64,000 bases of DNA from positions 124,001 to 188,000 of the forward strand of contig OY294049.1 in NCBI GenBank assembly GCA_958510825.1. Direction: 5' to 3'. Made by a program: the position numbers and the translations under genes. The notes beneath the pieces were generated by a model that had not been told where the DNA came from, searched no databases, and saw only the letters and a program-made list of their open reading frames with translations. Below are positions 20,611 to 33,626 of the stretch, in pieces. The stretch's first letter is position 1. The number at the start of each line of letters is the position of its first letter. Source of the DNA: Brachypterus glaber. Taxonomy: Eukaryota; Arthropoda; Insecta; Coleoptera; Kateretidae.

Positions 20611-21144
20611 TAGGAGCGCCAGAGACTACAATCTATCTCTGGGAGCGCTTATGTGCAGCTCTTCATGCCGCGTTTTGATAAACTGCGCATGCGCAATATA
20701 TGATTTTAAATTTTAAAAAAATTACAAAAAAAACAACAAGCAGACGCCAAACCAACGTTAACGTAAACCAAGACCCCTTCATAAAAAAACACCAAACAAC
20801 CAAAACAAACTCCTGCACGGCGTGCTGCAATTTGGCGCTTAAGAGAACGTCTTGCTACCCCTAGTAGAAATTTAACGTTAGAATAACGTTTTTCTAATGT
20901 TAGAAAACTGTTTAAAAGGACTTTATAAAATATGATAGGAGAATACAATTCCAACGAAAAATATACCTTAAAAGGTAAAAAGCTTTTATAAAAACTCTAA
21001 AAATCCACAAAAAATACTGGACGTGGAAACAACTTCGTGTACGTCTGACGTGGAAATAGCCTCTTCCTTAATTTAAATACTAGATGTCGCTGAGAAACAC
21101 TTTGTACCATCCCTACAAAATCAATATGGCGTCATACGTCCAGT
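20611..21144 (+). promoter_or_regulatory. Promoter block of locus C with NRF1-like site
   Basis: TGCGCATGCGCA at 20684-20695 is a perfect 12-bp palindrome matching the NRF1 (Drosophila ewg) consensus. Further on are AACCAACGTTAACGTAAACC, the block GGACGTGGAAACAACTTCGT, ACTAGATGTCGCTGAGAAAC and CAATATGGCGTC just ahead of exon 1. The last resembles the YY1/Pho-type ATGGCG box often found at transcription starts. The order is conserved in front of loci B and C' and partly A'. No TATA box stands out. The function is inferred from conservation and position. Confidence 0.55.
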
Positions 21145-21835
21145 TGCGACTATTTTTCAATTAATTAATTTGTATTTTTGGACTTTTCTTGTAAAATTGA
21201 TTTCTTTTGTAAAAAAGCCACGATTAACTGTAATGTTCTGCAAATATTGGTAAGTCAACTTCATTTTATTAATTTAGAACTGCCCAAATATGTAAGTTTA
21301 ATCGCATACATATTTATGCAAGGTAACCTAAAAATATATTTTTATTGCAACATTTACATTTATATGGTCTGCTTCATCAAGCAAAATAGTAAATTAAAAA
21401 TCGCAAAGTAAATATTTTCAAAAAAGATTCTATTATTGGATGTGCAAATATACTGCATAGTTTATTTTATAGACCATGACTATATTCTATACACAAACAT
21501 ATACTATTCAAACCTGTTGTAAAAATATTTACTGAGCGATTTTTAATTAACTCTCTTGCTTGATGAAACAGACCATAGTAATTACAGCCCAAAAAGTGGC
21601 TTTGATATATTCATCATTATTATTAGTCTAAAGACTGGTTAGAAGCAGTTGAATTTTAAAAATTGCTTGACCGGTTAAGAAAAACAGATTTAAACATCTT
21701 TAGTTCTATTTTTAGTAAATTTTTTAAACTTTAACATCAATTTGTGCCAATTTAATATTCGTTTTTGGATAAAATTTGGTGTGAAGTCTACTGGTACCCT
21801 AAGGACCCCAAAAACAAAAAATGTCAAATTTTTGG
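21145..21835 (+). pseudogene. Locus C: exon 1 and intron with the coding exon deleted
   Basis: Exon 1 (ACTATTTTTCAATTAATTAA...) and donor GTAAGT at 21250 are intact, and the intron is collinear with locus A down to AAATTTTTGGCT. There it jumps straight into TTGGAATTACCACC of the 3' flank. The acceptor, the ATG and the whole finger array are gone, with a few bases of duplicated filler (TACCACC twice) at the junction. With promoter and donor kept, it could still start a transcript that splices onward into the next locus, but this is speculation. Confidence 0.7.
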
Positions 21836-22689
21836 CTTTGGAATTACCACCAAGTCGAGTACCACCACCTGACAGGAAGTACTTACTCCCCCACTATCAA
21901 AGCATCCTTCAATTAAAATTAAAATATAATTTAATTATTAACTAATTTTGCTTTCCAATGTAGTAAAATTTTTCTCTTGCACCTTTTTTCCTAATTTTTC
22001 TCCTATGGGGTTGTTCAAGAATGACGTCACCTCCATAGGGGGGAGGGGGGGTTGGTCAAAAGGTGACGAAAAGTGATGAAGGGGGGAGGGGAGGTCTGGC
22101 CAAAAGTGACGTCACCTTTAATAAATTGTGTAAGTATTTTTAGTGAAAATACTTATAGCAGAATTTTTATAAAAAAACTACGACATAAAAGACTGGAGTA
22201 AATTTTACTTTAGGCGTCGCTCTACAAAAAATTGTAATTATTTTTTCCCTATTCCTTAAAATAAGATCTAACCACCAGGAGCTCTGGGCCTAAAGGGCCT
22301 GTTCAAAGCTAAGTTGTACCCAAGATTTTGCTTTATTTGTTGATATATTGTTCTAACCTATAGGTTTAAAAGTTTTAAAATATATTAAACCCGATCAATG
22401 TGAAGTTAGCAGCCAAAACTGGCAGCCAATTTTCCGAAGATGCCCGAATGATCATAGACGTCGTTATTTATTTTCCGCAGGGTTTTATTGTACCAATTTA
22501 TTGAAATTAAATATTTAAAACAAAAACTATATAAAACCAAACACAAACAATAAAACACACAAAAAAAACATTATTTTGAAAAAAGTCCAAACATAAATCT
22601 TAAAAAAAATAAAAATATATTTTCTTAAAATTTTTTTTATAGAAATTAAAAAAAGTTCTTGAAATATCAAATGTTTAATTGTTTTTAGG

Positions 22690-25195
22690 AAATTAGGGGT
22701 CGGTAGATTAGAAGGGGTCAGCAGCAAGCCCTATATATTAAAAAAATTCATATTTTCAAAACTAAAACTTGTAACGCTCTGAAATTTTGTACAAATATTC
22801 TTTGCACACATACACGTTAGCCTACACACACAGAATTGGCTTAGAAAGGGGACTAGGGGTCAGCAGCCAGCCCTAAATATTAAAAAAATTCATATTTTCA
22901 AAACTAAAACTTGTAACGCTCTGAAATTTTGTACAAATATTCTTGGCACACATACACGTTAGCCTACATACACAGAATTGGCTTAGAAAGGGGACTAGGG
23001 GTCAGCAGCCAGCCTTAAATATTAAAAAAATTCATATTTTCGAAACTAAAACTTGTAACGCTCTGAAATTTTGTACAAATATTTTTGGCACACATACACG
23101 TTAGCCTACATACACAGAATTGGCTTAGAAAGGGGACTAGGGGTCAGCAGCCAGCCTTAAATATTAAAAAAATTCATATTTTCGAAACTAAAACTTGTAA
23201 CGCTCTGAAATTTTGTACAAATATTCTTGGCACACATACACGTTAGCCTACATACACAGAATTGGCTTAGAAAGGGGACTAGGGGTCAGCAGCCAGCCTT
23301 AAATATTAAAAAAATTCATATTTTCGAAACTAAAACTTGTAACGCTCTGAAATTTTGTACAAATATTCTTGGCACACATACGCGTTAGCCTATATACACA
23401 GAATTGGCTTAGAAAGGGGACTAGGGGTCAGCAGCCAGCCTTAAATATTAAAAAAATTCATATTTTCGAAACTAAAACTTGTAACGCTCTGAAATTTTGT
23501 ACAAATATTCTTGGCACACATACACGTTAGCCTACATACACAAAATTGGCTTAGAAAGGGGACTAGGGGTCAGCAGCCAGCCTTAAATATTAAAAAAATT
23601 CATATTTTCGAAACTAAAACTTGTAACGCTCTGAAATTTTGTACAAATATTCTTTGCACACATACACGTTAGCATACACAAATATTCTTTATACACATAC
23701 ACGTTAGCCTACATATACAGAATTGGCTTAGAAAGGGGCCTAGGGGTCAGCACCCAGCCATAAATATTTAAAAAATTCATATTTTCAAAACTAAAACTTG
23801 TAACGCTCTGAAATTTTGTACAAATATTCTTTATACACATACACGTTTGCCTACATACACAGCATTGGCTTAGAAAGGGGACTAGGGGTCAGCAGCCAGC
23901 CCTAAATATTAAAAAAATTCGTATTTTCAAAACTAAAACTTGTAACGCTCTGAAATTTTTCAGAAATATTCTTCAAAATTCCCCTTTCTAAGCCAATTCT
24001 GTGTAAGTAAGCTAACGTGTATGTGTGCAAAGAATATTTGTACAAAATTTCAGAGCGGTACAAGTTTTGGTTTTGAAAATATGAATTTTTTTTAATATTT
24101 AGGGCTGGCTGCTGACCCCTAGTCCCCCTTTCTAAGCCAATTCTGTGTATGTAGGCGAACGTGTATGTTGGATAAAGAATATTTGTACGAAATTTCAGAG
24201 CGTTACAAGTTTTAGTTTTGAAATATAAAATTTTTTTAATATTTAGGGCTGGCTGCTGACCCCTAGTCCCCTTTCTAAGCCAATTCTGTGTATGTAGGCT
24301 AACGTGTATGTGTGCCAAAAATATTTGTACAAAATTTCAGAGCGTTACAAGTTTTAGTTTCGAAAATATGAATTTTTTTAATATTTAAGGCTGGCTGCTG
24401 ACCCCTAGTCCCCTTTCTAAGCCAATTCTGTGTATGTAGGCTAACGTGTATGTGTGCCAAGAATATTTGTACAAAATTTCAGAGCGTTACAAGTTTTAGT
24501 TTTGAAAATATGAATTTTTTTAATATTTAGGGCTGGCTGCTGACCCCTAGTCCCCTTTCTAAGCCAATTCTGTGTGTGTAGGCTAACGTGTATGTGTGCA
24601 AATAATATTTGTACAAAATTTCAGAGCGTTACAAGTTTTAGTTTTGAAAATATAAATTTTTTTAATATTTAGGGCTGGCTGCTGACCCCTAGTCCCCTTT
24701 CTAAGCCAATTCTGTATATGTAGGCTAACATGTATGTATGCAAAGAATATTTGTACAAAATTTCAGAGCGTGACAAGTTTTAGTTTTGAAAATATAATTT
24801 TTTTTAATATTTGGGGCTGGCTGCTGACCCCTAGTCCCCTTTCTAAGCCAATTCTGTGTATATAGGCTAACGTGTATGTGTGCAAAGAATATTTGTACAA
24901 AGTTTCAGAGCGTTACAAGTTTTAGTTTTGAAAATATGAAGTTTTTTAATATTTAGGGCTGGCTGCTGACCCCTAGTCCCCTTTCTAAGCCAATTCTGTG
25001 TGTGTAGGCTAACGTGTATGTGTGCAAATAATATTTGTACAAAATTTCAGAGCGTTACAAGTTTTAGTTTTGAAAATATGAATTTTTTTAATATTTAGGG
25101 CTGGCTGCTGCCCCCTAGTCCCCTTTCTAAGCCAATTCTGTATATGTAAGCTAACGTGTATGTGTGTAAAGAATATTTGTACAAAATTTCAGAGC
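22690..25195. repeat. Head-to-head array of 142-bp tandem repeats
   Basis: About nine units on the left (GGGGTCAGCAGC at 22714, 22856, 22998 and so on, 142-bp spacing) run to about 23965. About eight reverse-complemented units run from about 23970 to 25195. Units share GAATTGGCTTAGAAAGGGGA, AACTTGTAACGCTCTGAAAT and CACACATACACGTTAGCCTA. Two units around 23670-23730 carry a partial internal duplication. The whole can fold into a hairpin of more than 1 kb. Confidence 0.85.
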
Positions 25196-25399
25196 CTTTA
25201 AACCCGTATTTAACTTTTTATACTTTTTATATATTTTTTATATATTTTTTTAAATAAAAAAGTTTAATAGTATAGTTCTTTAATCTTTAGTTCCTAGTAT
25301 ATGGAAAATATAATTGCTTAAATGAGATCCTATTTTTTTTTTGTCCGTAGACGCTTTTTTAAATAAAAGAAAATAGTAAACCTATTATTATGGGACCAT
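25196..25399. other. AT-rich spacer inside the 5.8-kb element
   Basis: No feature seen beyond low-complexity TTTTTATATA runs. Confidence 0.4.
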
Positions 25400-26045
25400 A
25401 TCTAAAAAAATACACTGCCCAGTAAAAGAGCTTTCCCATTTTACACATCCGCGCGTAAAATGGATTTTTTTATTATCAGATTCACTTTCAGCAACCATAA
25501 AAACCTTAATATACCAATTTTGACGAAAACTACCCTCTGCCCCTTTGGGGGTGAACTTAGAATTTTGTTATAATCAGATTCCCTTTCAACAACCTCAAAA
25601 ACCCCAATATACCAATTTTCACGAAAACTACCCATCAGGGGGTGGATTTAGAATATTTTTATTATCAGATTCACTTTCAGCAACCTCAAAAACCCCAATA
25701 CTCCAGTTTTCACGAAAACTACTCCCCACCCTTCAGGGGTGAAATTAGGAAAAAAAAAATGTGATAATAAAAATCAATTTCACGCGCGGAGGTGAAAAAT
25801 GGGAAAGCTCTTTTACTGAGCAGTGTTTTATTATCATATTTAGTTTCAGCAACCTTGAAAACCCCAATATACCAACTTTCACAAAATCACCCCCCACCCC
25901 CTGGGGGTAGGGGTAGAGTTAGACCATTTTTATTATCAGATTCACTTCCAGCAATCTCAAAAACGTCAATATACCAATTTTCACAAAAATCACCCCCCAC
26001 CCCTAAGGGGGTGGGTTTCAAAAAATATATTTCAAGATTAATTTT
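25400..26045. repeat. C-rich tandem repeats of about 90-100 bp
   Basis: TTATCAGATTCACTTTCAGC-type units recur near 25480, 25573, 25661, 25835 and 25931. They alternate with AACCCCAATATACCAATTTT and C/G-rich words (CCCCCACCCCTAAGGGGGTG). A lone unit reappears at about 27350-27440 beyond the nested TIR element. A reverse-complemented relative lies at 7605-7910. Apparent ORFs on either strand follow the repeat and have no domain. Confidence 0.7.
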
Positions 26046-26243
26046 TATCAAAGTCAAAAACCCCTACGCAGCAAACACACCAGCAATGGGCCGGCAACGG
26101 CACAATGCCGTAAGCCGATAAAGAGTCATCGGTCCGTTGACGACATGCCCGGTAATGGAAGTGTCGCACAAGCCGATAACTGGCCGGTAATGGCAAGCCC
26201 ATAACGGGCCGGTAATGGCTAGCCGGCAGACTACCGATAATTG

Positions 26244-26488
26244 AGGGGTATAGAATCAAATAGTGTCAAATGACCCCTCATGTGAATTTTACTTCAGAAG
26301 CAAAAAAAAAAACGAATTAAAACACACTAGATCGGCAAATTTGTATTGTTTTGTATAATTTGATATATAGCAAATTATACAAAACAATACAAATTTTCCT
26401 ACCGAGTGTTTTATTTTTTTTTTTTTTTTTTTGCTTCTGAAGTAAAATTTACATGACTGGACATTGCACTATTTGATTTTATACCCTG
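26244..26488. mobile_element. Palindromic MITE inside the nested element
   Basis: GGGTATAGAATCAAATAGTG at the left is matched by CACTATTTGATTTTATACCC at the right. Inner arms TTTTACTTCAGAAGCAAAAA and ATTTGTATTGTTTTGTATAA are likewise inverted around about 26365. Long A/T homopolymers lie in the arms. Non-coding. Confidence 0.6.
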
Positions 26489-27000
26489 AATTTTAATTTC
26501 TGGTTTATATTAAAAAAATTTTTTTTCGAAAAATTTTGTTTTTTCATTTTTTTTTTTTGATTTTCACGAAAAGATCTTAAGATCTTTTATTAAGTATTAA
26601 AAAAAATGGTTCGATGTTTTTTTTTTATTTTTTGAAAAAACCTTTGTAATGAACTATAGGGAAAAGTATTATTTTGTTGGAGGTTGGATCAGTATTTTAC
26701 CATGTCATAAAAAAGAACGATAATATCGATCGTTTTAGAATATTATTCTGAATAAGTTTTTATATTTTAGTACCTACGGAACCTTTCCCTTTCCCGCCCT
26801 GGGATCTTAAATGCGACTTAAGTGCAAGTGAATTAATTGTTAATTTAATATTTAATTAAAAAATGTAATTACTTACTTTTTATCTTCAAAAATCATTATT
26901 AAGAATTGTAAATAAACACATGTCACAGAAAATTTTCATTAATGAATTCATTAAGTTTACTTTATCACTGACGCAGCAAAATCACAAAACAAGAGGCCAG

Positions 27001-27099
27001 TTTGAGTTGAAGTTCTCGGAGCATAGTTCTATCTCTTTCTAACTACTTGTTTTAAAAGAGATAGAACTATGCTCCGAGCGCTCCAAGCTTCAACTCAAC
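27001..27099. repeat. Long perfect-stem palindrome
   Basis: GAGTTGAAG...CTCGGAGCATAGTTCTATCT on the left and its complement (AGATAGAACTATGCTCCGAG...CTTCAACTC) on the right enclose a loop of about 20 bases. An RNA across it would fold into a stable hairpin. The nearby GCGCATGCG word (about 27129) resembles the NRF1-like core, but in an unrelated context. Confidence 0.65.
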
Positions 27100-27493
27100 G
27101 GGCCTTAGAACACAACCCGCGCAAAACTTGCGCATGCGTCTTGACTTCTCCCTCTACGCAAGATCATATTTTAAATTGGCGTTGTATCGTCGGCCACAGA
27201 TCGGTCCTTTACAGGCTAGCCGATAATCGGCAAGCCAGCAATGGGCCAATAATTATTTATGCCGATTATCGTACGGTGGTTTGCTGGGTATCTACAAATT
27301 TTCACGAAAATTTGGAAAACATTTCAAAATATTTACCCCCTCACCCCCTCGGGGGTGGAGTTAGAGAAATTTTATTATCAGATTCAATTTCAGCAACCTT
27401 AAAAACCTCTATATAGCAATTTTAAATTTTTTCTAAAAAAAATGTATTTTTCCCCATTTGCCCCCCTTGCCGCACGCCAATGTTCAAGTCTCT

Positions 27494-27675
27494 AGCTTAA
27501 AGCGTTCTTAAGTTATCGTGCTTACAAGATTTCCCGGACAGACCGATCGACCGACAATTTTTTTTTGCTTGAAATTGATTTATATCGACATAAAACGTCA
27601 TAAAACGCAAAAATTGAAATTGAAAATTTTTGCACGAATACATGGTTTTCCGAAATTTTCAAAATGGGAAAGCAA
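27494..27675 (+). repeat. Dispersed repeat, reverse-complement relative of 6241-6445
   Basis: AGCTTAAAGCGTTCTTAAGT, ACAGACCGATCGACCG, TATATCGACATAAAACGTCA and TTTTCAAAATGGGAAAGCAA mirror the copy at 6241-6445. It lies between the C-rich tract and the right end of the 5.8-kb element. Confidence 0.6.
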
Positions 27676-27815
27676 TAGGCGCAGTGGGGGGGGGTCTGCC
27701 AAAAGGTGACGTCATTTTTTTATATTTTATAGGGGGGTCTAGGCAAAAGTGACGAAGGGCGGAGGGGAGGTCGAAAATTGGTCAAAAATAGCTGACGTCA
27801 TTCTTGAACCGCCCC

Positions 27816-28545
27816 TATTCACTATTACTACGCCATCACATATTCCGAATTTCAGTATTAGTTTTATTATATTTGCTGTTTCTGTAAAAAATAACAGATT
27901 TATTTTCTCTCGCCAATAACAAATTATTTTTGACAAACGTGTGACATTTTGCTTCAAAATTTTCAACTTAGATGGTCATGGAATGGCCCACTAGGAAGTC
28001 TGGCACCTAAGCCGGTAGCGCGGCCTTGAAGTAAAGAACGTAGGAGCGCTTATGTGCAGCTCTTCATGTGGCGTTTTGATAAACTGCGCATGCGCAAAAT
28101 ATGATTTTAAATTAAAAAAAAATTACAGAAACACCAAACAGACGCCAAACCAACGTTAACGTAAACCAAGGCCCCCTCATAAAAAAAACACCAAACGACC
28201 AAGAACCAAAACAAACTCCGGCACGGAGTGCTGCAATTTGGCGCTTGTAAGAACGTCTTGCTACCCCTAGTATACATTTAACGTTAGAATAACGTTTTTC
28301 TATTGTTAGAAAACTGTTTAAAAGGACGTTATAAAATATGATAGGAGAATACAATTCCAACTAAAAATATACCTTAAAAGGTAAAAGCTTTTATAAAAAC
28401 TCTAAAAATCCGCAAAAAATACTGGACGTGGAAACAACGTGTACGTCGGACGTGGAAATAGCCTCTTCCTTAGTTTAAATACTAGATGTCGCTGAGAAAC
28501 ACTTTAAACCATCCCTACAAAATCAATATGGCGTCTTACGTCAAG
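27816..28545 (+). promoter_or_regulatory. Resumed 3' flank (to about 28060) and promoter block of locus B
   Basis: After the 5.8-kb element the flank continues TATTCACTATTACTACGCC. The promoter part contains the NRF1-like palindrome TGCGCATGCGCA at 28085-28096, AACCAACGTTAACGTAAACC, the GGACGTGGAAACAACGTGTA block and CAATATGGCGTC before exon 1. It lacks the 29-bp insertion carried by the A-C block at about 20617-20645 (direct repeat GGAGCGC). Confidence 0.55.
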
Positions 28546-29306
28546 TTGCGACTATTTTTCAATTCATTCATTTGTATTTTTGTACTTGTAAAATTAATTT
28601 ATTTTGTAAAAAAGCAACGATTAACTGTACTGTACTGCAAATATTGGTAAGTTAACTTCATTTTATCAATCTAGAACTGCCCAAATATGTCTAAGTTAAA
28701 TCGCATACATATTTATGCAAGATAACCTAAAAAAATATTTTTATTGCAAGATTTACATTTATATGGTCTGTTTCATCAAGCAAGATAGTAAATTAAAAAT
28801 CGCAAAGAGAATATTTTCAAAAAAGATTCTAATATTGGATGTGCGAATATACTGCGTAGTTTATTTTATAAAACATGACTATATTCTATACACAAACATA
28901 TACTATTCAAACCTGTTGTAAAAATATTTACTGAGCGATTTTTAATTAACTCTCTTGCTTGATGAAACAGACCATAGTAATTACAGCCCAAAAAGTGGCT
29001 TTGATATATTCATTATTAAGTTATTAGTCTAAAGACTGGTTAGAAGCAGTTGTAAACTGTTGAATTTTAAAAATTGCTTGACCGGTTAAGAAAAACAGAT
29101 TTAAACATCTTTAGTTCTATTTTTAGTAAATTTTTTAAACTTCAACATCAATTTGTGCTAATTTAAGATTTGTTTTGGATAAAATTTGGTGTGAACTCTA
29201 CTGGTACACTGGTACCCTAAGGACCCCAAAAACTAAAAATCTCAAATTTTTGGCTGGCACCCTAGTGCAGCAATTTTAATTTTTGTCTTTATTAATTTTT
29301 TTTCAG
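28546..29306 (+). other. Locus B: non-coding exon 1 (to 28646) and intron
   Basis: Donor GTAAGT at 28647, acceptor TTTTTTTTCAG ending at 29306, intron 660 bp, collinear with the locus A intron and about as long. Promoter, exon and splice sites all look intact although the downstream coding exon is dead, so a non-coding transcript is possible. Confidence 0.6.
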
Positions 29307-29358
29307 AGGAGAGTGCTTACAGTTACATTTTTTTACAAAATATAATTTTATTTCTAAA

Positions 29359-31335
<1,977 letters not shown>

Positions 31336-31373
31336 ATTTTAGATTTGTATAATTAGTTTATGAATTTTATATC

Positions 31374-31379
31374 AATAAA
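31374..31379 (+). terminator. poly(A) signal of locus B
   Basis: AATAAA in the family context TATATCAATAAATGAG, 39 bases after the ancestral stop. Confidence 0.6.
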
Positions 31380-32261
31380 TGAGTTTTTTTTTTAATTTTA
31401 ATGAACTCACGTTCAAATGTAGGTACTGGATACGTTTAAGATTGTTTTATTTGCTGCTCATTGTTTATGTCCGCCAATATTTGGAATTACCACCAACCCA
31501 GTCCGCACAAATTCATGGCAGGTACATAGCAGGTACATAACCACTGTTCTATGTGATGTTGCAGCCATGTAGTTTTTATAGTCCATGTACAGTCCTTGGA
31601 CTTTAACAATTCCGCCTCAAATTATGTATCAGGTACATAACATGTAACATATCAGCTACATACCAGGTACATAACATGTTATATAACTTTTGCAATATGG
31701 ATGAGAGGTATCAGCCATGTCGTTTGTATACTCCTTGATATGTAGCAGAAACATACCAAATACATCATAAGTTATCCCTTGCCATATGGATGAGAGGTAT
31801 TTAATACATTAAAATTAAATGGGTGATATGTAACATGGATGTTTAAATTCTCCCGTACCCCCGTTGAACGGCAAATATAAACTTCCAATTTCGAATAGGT
31901 AAATGATACACAAATATGAAATACATATTTGTGTGCCACTTACCTATTCGAAATCTAAAGTCGATATCTACAGGGTCCGGTCGAAGTCCTAATTTTGTTT
32001 ATTTTGCAAAAATAAAAATATATCTTAAACTAACACTCGGTTGTCCTGCCAGGTATACATACAAAAAATTAAAACTACATATTACATATTCTGAATAATA
32101 TATATTTTAAAAAAGGTGACTGTTTGTACATTTTTTTTTTAAACGTATAATAAAATAAACATATTCTGAAAAAAAAAATATTTAAAATTAAAAAAAAAAC
32201 GTAATAATGCAAAATATCGAGGGGTAAATCTCATACAAACTCGCGTACACAAAATTTTGCA

Positions 32262-32345
32262 TTGCCCAAGATTTGGCAAGATTTCGCGGGATTTGGCAAG
32301 ATTTCGCGGGATTTTGCAATATTTTGCGGGATTTCGCAAGATTTC
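32262..32345. repeat. Minisatellite of GATTTSGCAAGATTTCGCGG type
   Basis: About five units of 16-17 bp (AAGATTTCGCGGGATTTGGC). A few related words recur at 33945-34010, outside the element. Confidence 0.65.
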
Positions 32346-32526
32346 TCGAAAATTCTAAAAAAGAAACTAAATAATTCATTTTACATTTTCAAGTATAATA
32401 TACTTAGTATATATATATTATACGTTTTTGCGTTAATTACATACAAAAAAATAATTCATTCAAAATCTCTAAGAATAAAATAAATACAGCGCCACACAAA
32501 AAAAAAAATGGAACTCCAACTAGTCA

Positions 32527-32710
32527 CCCAGTCAACACAAATACATGGCAGGAACATAGCAGGTACATAACCACTGTTCTATGTGATGTTGCAGACATGT
32601 AATTTTTATAGTCCATGTATAGTCCTTGGACTTTAACAATTCCGCCTCAAGTTATGTATCAGCTACATAACATGCTACATATCAGATACATACTAGGTAC
32701 ATAACAATAA
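32527..32710. repeat. Internal duplicate of the element's left end
   Basis: CACCCAGTCAACACAAATACATGGCAGG... repeats 31495-31690 with about 10 percent differences, including CCACTGTTCTATGTGATGTT and AGTCCTTGGACTTTAACAAT. It may mark a nested solo copy of the same family. Confidence 0.65.
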
Positions 32711-33251
32711 AAGTAGGCGTTTCCGAATTTTACTTGTTATGGAGTGCATGATAGATTTAGACATGGTGAACATTTTTACGTCTTTTTGATAAACCTAATA
32801 ATTAAAGTATATAAATATCTTTATATGTAGCATCCATCAGGCAAAATTCTTATACGATGTGCATTTTTACTGTGAAAGCAAACTTTCTACCAGGCTTAAA
32901 AATCATGGGCCACATAAAAAGCCAATTTTTAGAGAAAAAATAGCAAATAATCATTTTAAAAAAATATATATTTTTTAATTTTTTGTCTAAAATTATCTAA
33001 AATCGGTTTAGTTGTCTAAAAATACATGCGTTTCTACTACTTAAGGGCAAAACTTTTATTATTAACAACAATTTTAAGAATATTAGTGATTCTAACCTAT
33101 AAAAATTAAAATAATATAGACGCCATATTTAGTATTGAATTCATAACATTTTATGTATCGTGTATGTTCTCGTACCATATATATGATACATAACATGCAA
33201 TATTGCATGTTATGTACCATACATGTTGCATCCATATATGTGCGGACTGGG

Positions 33252-33626
33252 CAATTCCTATATATTTTGAGCCGAATGCGAATCTGCAGTCGAAATTTAA
33301 AAAAACCTCAAAAAACCTAGCGAAAAAGTACAAAAAGGATGTTTTTTTGAGTTTATTTTGAAAATGGGACCCAGTTTTTAAACTCCGACTTGGATTCAGC
33401 GGCTCAAATACATAGAATTTGACTAGTAGAGTCTGTCGGAGATCCAACTTTAGTTTGTGTAGCTGTGATATTAATAAAACATTTTTTACAACTTTCCACC
33501 AATGTTACCGCGTCTCACTGAAATATGACATAAGTAGTACTTCTGGTGTACCACACCTATAATATGGATGCTTTTGTTTCGGCAGTTTAAGAGTTACAAT
33601 ATGATGCTACTGAGAGTAGCCGGTGA
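33252..33626. other. Non-coding stretch, nothing assigned
   Basis: No ORF with a domain. The minus-strand open frame at 33151-33447 straddles the TIR of the preceding element and is not credible as a gene. Confidence 0.4.

Larger units (their letters stand above)
26069..27296. mobile_element. Nested TIR element with CAGCAAAC ends
   Basis: It begins CAGCAAACACACCAGCAATG and ends with the complement of CAGCAAACCACCGTACGATA. GC-rich inner parts share GGCCGGTAATGG, TAGCCGATAATCGG and GCCAGCAATGGGCC words on both sides. It sits inside the C-rich repeat tract, which resumes after it. Target duplication unclear. It contains two smaller palindromes and no transposase. Confidence 0.55.
22007..27815. 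mobile_element. 5.8-kb TIR DNA element, boundaries set by a paralogous empty site
   Basis: Left end GGGGTTGTTCAAGAATGACG and right end (reverse-complemented) GGGGCGGTTCAAGAATGACG share a 23-bp inverted repeat with two mismatches. TAT flanks both sides (22004-22006 and 27816-27818). The flank of locus A reads CTCCTATTCACTATT without the insert. Subterminal G-rich words (GGTGACGAAAAGTGATGAAG, GGCAAAAGTGACGAAGGGCG) repeat near both ends. No transposase ORF is visible, so it is non-autonomous. It is packed with repeats: an inverted 142-bp array, the C-rich array, and a nested TIR element. The superfamily is unassigned; a 3-bp target and GGGG ends would suit a PIF/Harbinger relative. Confidence 0.75.
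31497..33251. mobile_element. 1.75-kb TIR element with CCCAGTCCGCAC ends
   Basis: CCCAGTCCGCACA at the left and TGTGCGGACTGGG at the right form a 13-bp terminal inverted repeat. CAA occurs on both sides (31494-31496 and 33252-33254) and may be a 3-bp target duplication. It cuts the locus B 3' flank right after GGAATTACCACCAA. Inside are many TACATAAC/GTTATGTA words, a diverged second copy of the left end (32527-32710), a 16-bp minisatellite, and no transposase. Confidence 0.65.

Noticed and set aside
22690..25195. Regular repeats resembling a CRISPR array
   Set aside because: The repeats are contiguous 142-bp tandem units without distinct spacers, inverted halfway, in an insect-like genome with no cas genes.
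25441..27416. Several short open frames in the C-rich repeat and nested TIR element
   Set aside because: They lie on both strands of repeat DNA, with no domain and no splice or promoter context.
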